From Terriglobales bacterium (lineage in GTDB: Bacteria > Acidobacteriota > Terriglobia > Terriglobales > Acidobacteriaceae): a DNA stretch of 32,178 nucleotides. The stretch's first letter is position 1. Every line of letters begins with the position of its first letter. Position numbers and translations under genes: made by a program. Shown here piece after piece: positions 7,359-16,300 of the stretch. The notes under the pieces are model-generated. The model ran no database searches, was not told where the DNA came from, and was given only the letters and a program-made list of their open reading frames with translations. The stretch covers positions 1 to 32,178 of the forward strand of contig JAATGG010000182.1 of assembly GCA_015654835.1 (NCBI GenBank), in the 5' to 3' direction.

Positions 7359-8282
7359 GTGCCAAGCAAGATGCGGAATTGCAACTTAGCGGTACTTTAC
7401 GGAATTTGCCTTGGTTTTACGAGCTTGAGCAGCGTAGCCCAGAATGCACCTTCCTCAGATAAGGACAGGAAGACGTCTGTCGCGCAGGCAGGGCAGGATT
7501 TGAGCAACTGGTGGCGGGGGAGCTCGCTTGACTATACGCCGATTCCCGAGCAGTGGTTCGCGCATATTGAGGCGACCGTTTCCTATACCAATGCGCAGGG
7601 CAATACCACTGGTTCCACCTTTAACGGCAAAGCCGACCTCAGCGTCCGCAAGTGGCGCTTCACCTCGCGCAGCACGGGATGGATTCAGAAGCAGAACATC
7701 GTTTATGGATTCAACGCGGGATCGGCGCACGTAACGCAATCGCTGTATCGCGAGCAGGTCAACTTTGACCTGAATAAGCGGTCAGCGCTCGTCGGCGGCG
7801 TGGAGGACTACACCTTCACCCTGATCTTCATGAACAACCGCTTTACGGAGTATGGCGGATACGGCGTGGAACTGCTGAAGCAGAAGGCGCAAAAAGTATC
7901 CGTGGTTGGCGCGCTCGGTTATTCCCAGTTTGAGTTCAATCGCGTCGGCATGCTTTCGATTCCGAGCCCGATTGTGCATGCGGCTGTGCTGGCCTTACCG
8001 ACCACCACTCCCTCGGGAGGCGGCGCCATGGTGATGGAAAACTACACCCTCATCATGCCGAAGAAAATTACGCTGATCGAGAATGGCAGCTACATGAAGT
8101 TTTTCGATAGCTTCTTGGGGCACCAGGCAATGGTCGGCGCTAATCTTGATTTCCCCATTACCTCGCATATCAGCTTTTCACCGGGATACCAGTTGATCGA
8201 TCAGGATAACCAGATTATTCAAGCGCTGGGGGTTAAGACGCAGGACAGAACCCTGACGGCGGGCCTGAAATTTTCCTGGTAA
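7359..8282 (+). CDS. DUF481-like outer membrane beta-barrel protein
   Basis: About 307 residues. An N-terminal signal peptide (NLAVLYGICLGFTSLSSVAQ, cleavage likely after VAQ) is followed by alternating polar/aromatic beta strands (WFAHIEATVSYTNAQGN, FNGKADLSVRKWRF, YREQVNFDLNKRSALVGGVEDY, SFSPGYQLI) and a terminal strand ending in Phe-Ser-Trp (LTAGLKFSW), the mark of outer membrane barrels. The repeat-poor strand pattern fits DUF481. GTG 7359 is preferred because GGGAG lies 5 bases upstream; ATG 7371 is the alternative. It starts 15 bases after the phosphopantetheinyl transferase and ends 40 bases before the nucleotidyltransferase. It may be an outer membrane channel or receptor for the product; this is inference from position. 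Confidence 0.7.
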   Translation: MPSKMRNCNLAVLYGICLGFTSLSSVAQNAPSSDKDRKTSVAQAGQDLSNWWRGSSLDYTPIPEQWFAHIEATVSYTNAQGNTTGSTFNGKADLSVRKWRFTSRSTGWIQKQNIVYGFNAGSAHVTQSLYREQVNFDLNKRSALVGGVEDYTFTLIFMNNRFTEYGGYGVELLKQKAQKVSVVGALGYSQFEFNRVGMLSIPSPIVHAAVLALPTTTPSGGGAMVMENYTLIMPKKITLIENGSYMKFFDSFLGHQAMVGANLDFPITSHISFSPGYQLIDQDNQIIQALGVKTQDRTLTAGLKFSW

Positions 8283-8322
8283 ATGTCGATTACGGCTTCA
8301 TAGCAAACTGAAGGGGGCGGAG

Positions 8323-9063
8323 ATGAAGGCTCTGATTCTTGCCGGGGGGCGCGGCAAGCGCATGGAAGAGCATTCGGTGGAACGGAACAAGTGCATGCTG
8401 TTGTATGGCGGCATGCCGCTGATTCAGCATTCGCTTGAGCATTGTGCGCGCATCCAGCCGGAAGAGATAGTCATTGTTGTCGGCTACCTGGCGGAGCAAA
8501 TCATTAACTATTACGGCAACAGCTACCAGGGCATGCGCATCCGCTATGCGATCCAGAAGGAGCAGCGCGGTCTTGTTCATGCCATTGAGACCGCCGCGCC
8601 GTTCCTTGGTGCTTCCGACTTCATGCTCTTTCTGGCGGATGAGGTTCTACTCGCGCCGAATCACCTGGCCATGATGGAAGAGTTCAGCGAGGGCGGCATT
8701 TTTGCCTTATGTGGAGTGACGATTCCCCAGTCGCCGGAAGAGGTGCGCAAGACCTACGCCATTCTCGAAGATGAGGGCGGGCGCATTCTGCGGCTGGTGG
8801 AAAAGCCACGCAAGCCTCTGAACCGTTTCCAGGGAACAGGAAACATCCTTCTCAGTAACGGAATCCTTGACTACATTGCCAACACCCCGATCAACCAGTC
8901 GCGCCAGGAAAAGGAGCTGCCGGATCTGATCCAGTGCGCAATCGACGATGGGCACATCGTGAAATCGTTCCCCGTGGGCGGTCGCTACGTGAATGTCAAT
9001 TTTCCAGCGGATATTGAAGTACAAGTGGAAACGGCGTATTCCGGCGCCCATGTGGAGGGATGA
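8323..9063 (+). CDS. Sugar nucleotidyltransferase (NTP-transferase family)
   Basis: 246 residues with the nucleotidyltransferase signature LAGGRGKRM (6-14), the following KCML lysine, the metal-site LADE segment and EKPRKP. Such enzymes join a sugar-1-phosphate to an NTP to make an activated NDP-sugar, as in the RfbA/RfbF/GlmU-type families. The exact sugar cannot be read from the sequence. ATG 8323 has an excellent AAGGGGGCGGAG upstream. Its stop overlaps the start of the methyltransferase (ATGA). In this cluster it probably supplies the NDP-sugar that the two SDR epimerases modify and the three GT1 enzymes transfer. Confidence 0.85.
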   Translation: MKALILAGGRGKRMEEHSVERNKCMLLYGGMPLIQHSLEHCARIQPEEIVIVVGYLAEQIINYYGNSYQGMRIRYAIQKEQRGLVHAIETAAPFLGASDFMLFLADEVLLAPNHLAMMEEFSEGGIFALCGVTIPQSPEEVRKTYAILEDEGGRILRLVEKPRKPLNRFQGTGNILLSNGILDYIANTPINQSRQEKELPDLIQCAIDDGHIVKSFPVGGRYVNVNFPADIEVQVETAYSGAHVEG

Positions 9064-9734
9064 GCAGCATGGAGCGGATTCCCGAGCCTCTGGAACTGAT
9101 GTTGGATGCAGGCCAGGCGAATGCGTATGCCTCGGCGGACTTATCGTGTTTTAACGGAGCGTTGGTCCAGGAGTTTCAGCGCCATTTTGCGGAGTTCCGA
9201 ACCGGTTGCGTATTAGACCTGGGGTGCGGCACGGCGGATATCTCCGTGCGTTTTGCGGAGGCGTATCCCGGGGCAACCGTGATTGGTATCGATGGTTCTC
9301 CAGCCATGCTGGAGGTCGGCCGGCAATTCGTTCATGACCGGGGCCTCGCCTCGCGAATCGAATTGCGGCGCGGCTATCTCCCGCAGGCCGGGTTCGATGC
9401 GGAAAAATTCGACGCTGTGCTGGCCAACAGCTTGCTGCACCACCTGGCAGACCCGCGCGATTTGTGGAATGCCATTCGCGCCTGTGCCAGGTCCGGCGCC
9501 CCGGTTGCGGTTGTCGATGTTCTTCGTCCCGCGGATGTCGAAGCGGCGCGTGCCCTGGTGCAGAAATATGCCGGGCGGGGACATGCGGTAGTCCAGGAAG
9601 ACTTCTTCAACTCGTTATGTGCCAGCTACACGGTGGATGACGTGCGGCAGCAACTGCGAGCCACGGACTGGGAAGGCATTCAAGTAGAAACTCTGAGCGA
9701 AGTGCAGTGGGTGGCATGGGGATTTGCCGCGTAG
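9060..9734 (+). CDS. Class I SAM-dependent methyltransferase
   Basis: 224 residues with SAM motif I VLDLGCGTADIS (51-62), motif II VIGIDGSPAML and a post-motif region ANSLLHHLADP, the usual pattern of small methyltransferases (methyltransf_25/12 type). The start overlaps the nucleotidyltransferase stop in an ATGA arrangement, which implies translational coupling. The substrate is not evident. It could methylate the sugar, the aryl group or the amide of the product. It ends 43 bases before the ammonia-lyase start. Confidence 0.85.
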   Translation: MSSMERIPEPLELMLDAGQANAYASADLSCFNGALVQEFQRHFAEFRTGCVLDLGCGTADISVRFAEAYPGATVIGIDGSPAMLEVGRQFVHDRGLASRIELRRGYLPQAGFDAEKFDAVLANSLLHHLADPRDLWNAIRACARSGAPVAVVDVLRPADVEAARALVQKYAGRGHAVVQEDFFNSLCASYTVDDVRQQLRATDWEGIQVETLSEVQWVAWGFAA

Positions 9735-9777
9735 AAATTGGCGAAATGGCACGAGAAACCAGATTTCGGGAGAAGAA

Positions 9778-11430
9778 ATGGCAACGATGGCAACAAAGCT
9801 GACTCTGACTGGCACGGGATTGACTATTAAGGATGTTGCGGAAGTTGCGGCGGGTGCGCGCGTTCAACTGACGGATGACCCCGAGGCTCGCCGCGCGATT
9901 GAAGCTTCCCGCCGGTTTATTGAGGATGCCGTAGCGCGCAATGAGCCCATCTATGGTGTAACAACATGCTTCGGCGGCATGGCGGACCGTGTCGTTCCGA
10001 ATGACGAGGCCGCGGAGTTGCAGCGCAACATGGTCTGGGCGCACAAATCCGCCTCCGGAGCCCTCATTCCTAAAGAGGATGTGCGCGCCGGCATGCTCCT
10101 GCGCGCCAACTCTCTGGTACGCGGCATCTCCGGTATCCGGCCCAGGGTTCTGGAGCGCTTCGAGATCTTTCTCAACGCCGATGTAACGCCGCACGTGCAT
10201 GAGTTCGGATCGATTGGCGCCAGCGGCGACCTCGTCCCCCTGGCCTACATCGCCGGCTGCCTCACCGGTCGCGACGCTGCATACAAAGTCGATTTCAAGG
10301 GCGCGGAGATGGATTCCGTCACAGCCCTTTCACTCCTTGGCCTTGAGCCTCTGCCGCTGGAGGCAAAGGAAGCTCTGGCCCTGATGAACGGCACATCGGT
10401 AATGACCGGAATCGCAGCCAACTGCGTCTATCGCATGGCGCATCTGCTGGCGCTGACGATGGGCGCACATGGGCTGATGATGCAAGGGCTTCATGCTACC
10501 AATCAGTCCTTTCATCCCTTTATTCACAACCACAAGCCGCATACGGGCCAAATCTGGGCTGCGGAGCAGGCAATGGCTCTGCTGAACGGCTCACGGATAA
10601 TCCGGGACGAACTGGGCGGCAACGCAATCCACCGGGAAGGCAAGCTCATCCAGGACCGCTACTCCATTCGCTGCCTGCCGCAGTACCTGGGGCCGCTCGT
10701 GGACGGCTTCTGGCAGGTTGCCCGTGAAATTGAAGTCGAGGCCAACTCGGTCACAGACAATCCGCTCATCGACGTGGAGAACGAAGCAACCTATCACTGC
10801 GGCAACTTCCTCGGCCAGTATGTAGGCGAGGGAATGGACCGCCTGCGTCACATCGTAGGCATGGCGGCCAAACACCTCGACGTTCAGATCGCCCTGCTTG
10901 TTACGCCACAGTTCAATAACGGCCTGCCGCCTTCGCTGGTCGGCAACCCAGCGCGCGAGGTTTCAACGGGCCTCAAGGCCGCGCAGATTGCGGCCAACTC
11001 CATCATGCCGGTGCTCACGTTCTACGGAAACCCACTCGTGCCTCATTTTCCAACGCACGCGGAGCAGTTCAACCAGAACGTGAACAGCCTTGGCTACGGC
11101 TCGGCGAACTTGGCGCGGCAATCGCTGGATGTCTTTGAGCAATACCTCGCCCTCTCGCTCCTCTTCGCTGTGCAGGCCGTTGATCTCCGCACCTACGCCG
11201 AAGAAGGGCACTACGATGCCCGGCAGACCCTTTCGCCGGCCACGGTGTCTTTGTATGAGGCCGTGCGCGAGGTGACAGGCGTGGCGATTTCCGAGGGAAA
11301 GCCCTTCATCTGGAACGATCAGGACCAGTTCCTCGATGAACACATCGCGGTAATTCTTGCCGATATTCGCGCGCAGGGCAAGGTGCTGCGTGGCGTGAAC
11401 GGCATTGCGGCAAGCCTGCTGAACTACTAA
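9778..11430 (+). CDS. Aromatic amino acid ammonia-lyase (PAL/TAL/HAL family, MIO-type)
   Basis: 550 residues. The MIO-forming tripeptide Ala148-Ser149-Gly150 lies in GSIGASGDLVPLAY. Catalytic Tyr59 is in IYGVTT, and the C-terminal half carries TNQSFHPFIHN, DRYSIRCLPQYLGP, NSVTDNPLIDV and NQNVNSLGY. Overall it resembles cyanobacterial phenylalanine ammonia-lyase (as in Anabaena) closely. The specificity pair, Phe-Leu in PAL, His-Leu/Gln in TAL and Ser-His in histidase, is Ala88-His89 here, so the substrate is not certain. The enzyme would give cinnamate, coumarate, urocanate-like or, if an aminomutase, a beta-amino acid. No histidine-catabolism genes are near, and the next gene is an acid-activating ligase, which supports a role as starter-unit maker. 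The true start is ATG 9778 (GGGAGAAG upstream), not the longer frame. Confidence 0.92.
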   Translation: MATMATKLTLTGTGLTIKDVAEVAAGARVQLTDDPEARRAIEASRRFIEDAVARNEPIYGVTTCFGGMADRVVPNDEAAELQRNMVWAHKSASGALIPKEDVRAGMLLRANSLVRGISGIRPRVLERFEIFLNADVTPHVHEFGSIGASGDLVPLAYIAGCLTGRDAAYKVDFKGAEMDSVTALSLLGLEPLPLEAKEALALMNGTSVMTGIAANCVYRMAHLLALTMGAHGLMMQGLHATNQSFHPFIHNHKPHTGQIWAAEQAMALLNGSRIIRDELGGNAIHREGKLIQDRYSIRCLPQYLGPLVDGFWQVAREIEVEANSVTDNPLIDVENEATYHCGNFLGQYVGEGMDRLRHIVGMAAKHLDVQIALLVTPQFNNGLPPSLVGNPAREVSTGLKAAQIAANSIMPVLTFYGNPLVPHFPTHAEQFNQNVNSLGYGSANLARQSLDVFEQYLALSLLFAVQAVDLRTYAEEGHYDARQTLSPATVSLYEAVREVTGVAISEGKPFIWNDQDQFLDEHIAVILADIRAQGKVLRGVNGIAASLLNY

Positions 11431-11463
11431 GGAAGTTGCGGAAAACAGAACAGGAAACCTGCC

Positions 11464-13389
11464 ATGAATATCTTTCACCACATCGAACGTGGAGCCGCAC
11501 AGCATCCAGGGCGTCCCGCGATCCTGTTTGAAGGAAGCACAACGACCTACGGAGAGCTTGCCGGTCAGGCCGCGCGCCTGTCCGCCGCCTTGTCCACCCT
11601 GGGCGCAAAAAACGGAGATCGCGTAGCGCTGTTTTTGCCGAATCATCCCGCTACGGTGGTAGCTTTCCTCGCGGTGGTGCGGATAGGGGGGATTGCGGTG
11701 CCGTTGAATCCACGGTTGACCGCACCGGAGTTGCGCGAGGTGCTCATCGACAGTGGAGCGGAGATACTCGTCACTACGGCGGAATTGCGCGCCACCGTGT
11801 ACTCCCGCGAGCAGGCTCTGCCGCAGATTCGTCATGTCCTGATTGCCGAGGGCGATGCGGGCAGCGATCTTTCATGGGCGGATATGGTTGCGGTGGAGCC
11901 GGATGCCGCAAGCGCGAAAATGCCCGGAGATGCTCCGGCGGTGATCGTTTATACCTCCGGCACCACGGGCAGCCCCAAGGGCGTTACGCTGTCCCACGGA
12001 AACGTCGATTTCGTGATGCAGCGGAAGGTCGAGTACATGGGCGTCACGCCTGGGGACAGGCTCCTGCTCTTCCTTCCGCTTTCGCACTGTTTTGGATTGA
12101 ACGCAGTGCTGAATGCCGCCTTCGCTGGCGGGGCGAGCGTGGTTCTACATCGCCGCTTTGAAGCCGAGGAGGTATTGCGCTCAATCTCTCGTGACAAGGT
12201 GACCATGTTTTTCGGCGTTCCGACCATCTTCGTGCTGCTGCTTGAAAAAGCAAAGCCGGAACAGCTTCATGGAGTGCGGTATTTCTTCTCTGGCGGAGCG
12301 CTGCTTCCGCGCGACGTGGAAGACCATTGGCGCGACCGCTTCGGGCACTTGATTTACCAGGGGTACGGCCTGACGGAATGCTCTCCGTTTGCCACCTACA
12401 ACCATAAGAGCCAACATCGCATGGGCAGCATCGGAGAAGCTGTGCGAGGCGTTGAGATCGCGATTCGCGATGTGCAATCCGGGCGGCATCTGCCTGCGGG
12501 CGAGCGCGGCGAAATCCTGCTGCGCGGCCCGAATATCATGCTGGGCTACTGGCACAAGCCGGAAGAGACGGCAGATAGCATTCGCAACGGATGGCTGCAT
12601 ACGGGAGACATAGGCCGGCTGGATGAGGAAGGATATCTCCGCATTGAAGACCGCCTCAAGGATATGGTCATTGTCGGCGGCGCGAATGTGTATCCGGCGG
12701 AGGTAGAGCAGGTTCTGCGGCTCCATCCGGCGGTGCTGGAAGTCGCCGCGTACGGCAAGCCGGATGCGGTGCTCGGCGAGCGGGTTTGTGCCTCCGTGGT
12801 CCTGCGCGAGTCGTTCGGAGTCAGCTTCCAGGAGTTAACGGATTTTGCCGCCGCGCGCCTCGTGGAGTACAAACTGCCGACGCGGATTGAATTTCTGCCG
12901 GAGCTTCCCAAGGGGCCGACAGGCAAGGTACTCAAGCGCGTTTTGCGGGAAAGGAACAGCGTTGTAGCGTCGCCGGAGAGGATGCGGTTGGAGCATAAGG
13001 ACGCAGTGCCCATCGCTGCCAATGCGCGGGAGCTGGCGGACCGTGTTACGAACTGGCTGGCCGGGACGCTGGAAGCGGACAGGCGCTTTATCGCGAGCAA
13101 TGTTCCTTTCTCTGAGCTGGGCCTGACCTCCCTGATGTCGGTTGAGCTTGCCGGGAGGCTCTGTGGGTGGGTTGGCCGCGCGCTCCCGCCAACAATTGCA
13201 TGGCAGTTCCCCACGGTAGATTCGCTCGTGAGCCACTGCATGAACGGGCATCGTGTCACGGCTGCCAGAATCGTTTCCACAGAGCTCCTGCCGGTGCCGA
13301 GCAGGTTCGACGACATGCAGGAAGCAGACGCCGCGGCGCTTTTGCGCGAAGAACTGGCAAGGATGAACTGGTCGGGGGAGACGGTATGA
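11464..13389 (+). CDS. AMP-dependent acyl/aryl ligase fused to an acyl carrier protein (loading unit)
   Basis: 641 residues. An acyl-adenylate-forming domain covers 1 to about 510, with the P-loop YTSGTTGSPKG (from residue 163), YGLTECSP (about 302), GWLHTGDIG (about 377), VIVGGANVYPAEVE and PKGPTGKVLKR. It is closest to 4-coumarate-CoA ligase/acyl-CoA ligase-like enzymes. A carrier domain follows at about 525-600; its phosphopantetheine serine is Ser556 in the motif GLTSLM. This CAL-ACP layout activates a carboxylic acid and loads it on its own ACP, without needing CoA. Directly after the ammonia-lyase (33-base gap), the natural substrate is the arylacrylate it makes. The stop overlaps the PKS start (ATGA), so PKS translation is coupled to it. 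Confidence 0.9.
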   Translation: MNIFHHIERGAAQHPGRPAILFEGSTTTYGELAGQAARLSAALSTLGAKNGDRVALFLPNHPATVVAFLAVVRIGGIAVPLNPRLTAPELREVLIDSGAEILVTTAELRATVYSREQALPQIRHVLIAEGDAGSDLSWADMVAVEPDAASAKMPGDAPAVIVYTSGTTGSPKGVTLSHGNVDFVMQRKVEYMGVTPGDRLLLFLPLSHCFGLNAVLNAAFAGGASVVLHRRFEAEEVLRSISRDKVTMFFGVPTIFVLLLEKAKPEQLHGVRYFFSGGALLPRDVEDHWRDRFGHLIYQGYGLTECSPFATYNHKSQHRMGSIGEAVRGVEIAIRDVQSGRHLPAGERGEILLRGPNIMLGYWHKPEETADSIRNGWLHTGDIGRLDEEGYLRIEDRLKDMVIVGGANVYPAEVEQVLRLHPAVLEVAAYGKPDAVLGERVCASVVLRESFGVSFQELTDFAAARLVEYKLPTRIEFLPELPKGPTGKVLKRVLRERNSVVASPERMRLEHKDAVPIAANARELADRVTNWLAGTLEADRRFIASNVPFSELGLTSLMSVELAGRLCGWVGRALPPTIAWQFPTVDSLVSHCMNGHRVTAARIVSTELLPVPSRFDDMQEADAAALLREELARMNWSGETV

Positions 13390-16300
13390 GCAGCCCTTCC
13401 AATCCCGCCGGGGCGGGAACGGATACATCGCTCGTCAAGCAGGCCCTGGCGGCCTTGCGGAACCTGCAGAACCAGTTGGACGACGAACGGCGTCGGCAGA
13501 CGGAGCCGATTGCCATCCTGGGAATGGGCTGCCGCTACCCCGGCGCGGCCAGTCCGGAAGAGCTTTGGCAATTGCTGCTGAGCGGTACCGATGCGATTTC
13601 AGAGGTTCCCGAAAGCCGCTGGAATACGGATGGCCTGTATGACGGCGATACTTCCAGGCCGGCAAAGCTGCCGACGCGGCGCGGAGGCTTTCTGCCGGAT
13701 CTCGACCGGATGGATGCGGCGTTCTTCGGCATCTCGCCGCGCGAGGCTCCGCACGTCGATCCGCGCCAGCGCATCCTGCTGGAGATTGCATGGGAGGCAT
13801 TGGAAGACGCCGGAATTCCGCCGGATTCGCTGGCAGGCAGCAAGACCAGCATCTTTCTCTCCACGCTGACCAACGACTACGATCACCTGCTCTTCAACGA
13901 TCTGCGCCGCGCGGAGATTTACTCCGGCGCGGGCACCGCGAACAGCGTAGTAGCCAACCGCATCTCCTATTTCCTCGACCTGCATGGGCCAAGCGTTGCG
14001 CTGGATACGGCCTGCTCAGGCTCGCTGGTAGCGGTACACCTTGCCTGCGAGAGCCTGCGCAAAGGGGAGAGCACGTTAGCGCTGGCCGGCGGCGTAAGCA
14101 TCAACCTGATGGCCAAGAGCAACGTCTTCTTCGCGCGTTCCGGGGCGCTGTCTCCAGCGGGATTATGCCGCACTTTCGATGCCTCCGCGGACGGCATCGT
14201 GCGCAGCGACGGCGCGGGAATCCTGGTGTTGAAGCGGCTCTCGGAAGCGCTCCGCGACGGCGATCCGGTACTGGCGGTGGTGCGCGGCAGCGCGGTAAAT
14301 CACGACGGGCGCAGCAACGGCATCATGGCTCCCAACGGCGCAGCGCAGCGCGAGGTGCTGGCGGAGGCTTACAAGCGCGCGGGTGTGCCGCCTGCGCTTG
14401 TGCAGTACGTCGAGCTTCACGGAACCGGCACCCCGCTGGGCGATCCAATCGAGGCGCAGGCGCTGCTGGATGTTTTGGGAACGGGGCGCTCGCCGGATGA
14501 CCGGTGCGTGGTGGGTTCGTTGAAATCAAATGTTGGGCATAGCGAAGCCGCCGCCGGCGCCGGCGCAATTATCAAGACCGTGCTTTCCATGCGCCACCGG
14601 AAGATTCCCTCCACGGCGCATTTTCAGGCGCTGAACCCCATGATTCCCTTCGAGGGAACGCCGTTTCACGTAGCGGGCCGCGCGGAGGCATGGCCGGGAG
14701 AGCGTGCCAGCCGCCTTGGGGAGCGGTCATTGCTGGCAGGCGTAAGCGGTTTCGGCTTTGGCGGAACAAATGCGCACATCGTCATTGAGGAAGCCCCGGC
14801 AGCTGTCCGCGCGGAACGCGCTCTCTCCACGCGGCCTGCATACATTCTTCCCATCTCCGCCGCACACCCGTCGGCACTAGCCGAACTGGCTTCGCGTTTT
14901 GAAGAGACGCTTCAGCATTCCTCCGCAACGGCGGGAGACATCTGCGCGGCTGCGGCGCTCAGAAGAACCCATTTCAGCGTGCGCAACGCCGCAATTGGCG
15001 AAAACAAGGAAGAGCTGTTGCAGGCTCTGCATTCCACCCGCGCGGCGACTGGTGCAAACCATGCGGGCCGAATGGCATTTGTCTTCTCCGGGCAGGGCTC
15101 GCACTGGGCAGGCATGGGCAGGCAGCTGGATAACTGTGAGCCAGTCTTTCGTGCCGCGCTGGACGAATGCGAAGAGCTGCTGGCAAGGCTCTGCGGTTGG
15201 TCGCTGCGTACGGCAATTCATGGCAATGCGCTGGAGAGCAACGACACCGCGATTGTGCAGCCCGCAATCTTCTCCATGCAAGCTGCGCTGGGCGAGTTGT
15301 GGCGCACTTGGGGAATCACTCCCGATTTCGTTGTCGGCCACAGCCTCGGAGAGTCCGCTGCCGCATACTTTGCCGGAGTGCTAAGCCTGGAGGATGCTCT
15401 GCGCGTGGTCGTAGAGCGCAGCCGCCTGATGAAACGCAGGGCGGGATACGGCAAGACCGCCGTAGTGGGTCTTCCACTCGCGGAAGCGGAAATCGAGGTT
15501 CGCGGCTTTGCTCCGCATCTCGCCGTAGCGGGAACCAACAGCCCACGGGCAAGCGTGCTTTCCGGAACCCCGGAGGCCATCGATGGGCTATTACGGAAGC
15601 TCATGCCCCGTGGAGTCTTTTGCCGCGAAGTTGCCGGAGTGGACATCGCCTTCCACTCACCGCAGATGGATTCCTTGAAAGACGAATTAGTGGTTTCTCT
15701 CAGCGGCATGGATCCGCAGCCGGAAGCCATTCCCATCGTCTCCACCGTTACCGGAAAGCCGCAGCCGGGCGAGAGCTTCGATGCCGCCTATTGGGGCCGT
15801 AACCTGCGTGATCCGTTCCTGTTTACGCAGGCCGTTGAGCATCTCTTGCGGCAGGGGTGCGATACCTTCGTGGAAGTCAGTCCGCACGCCGTGCTCACTT
15901 CCTCCATCCTGCAAACAGCGCAAGCCGCCGGTGCTGCTTCCGTAGCGGCAATCGCTACGCTGCGCAAGGGCCGCGCGGATGAGCTCCGCTGCGTCTATGA
16001 GTCGCTGGCCGGTCTTTATGCGCAGGGCCGGAGTGTGAACTGGCAAGCGGTGTACTCCCAACCCGCGCCCGTTGTCGCCCTGCCGCATTATCCATGGCAG
16101 CGCCAAAGGTACTGGTTCGATCAACTCGACAGCACGCCGGACACGGCGGAAGCGCCCCTAGCTCAGCCGGTTCCGCCCGGCCTGCATCCGCTGCTCGGCG
16201 CGCGCGTCGACGCGGCTTTCGCCTCTGGAGAAGGCGTCACTCTCTGGCAAAATTCGCTCGCCGAAGATGCGCCGCGTTATCTGGCGGATCATCGCGTGCG

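Noticed and set aside
9778-11430. Histidine-utilisation HutH reading of the ammonia-lyase
   Set aside because: No hut genes nearby, body closest to PAL, and the next gene is an acid-activating ligase-ACP.
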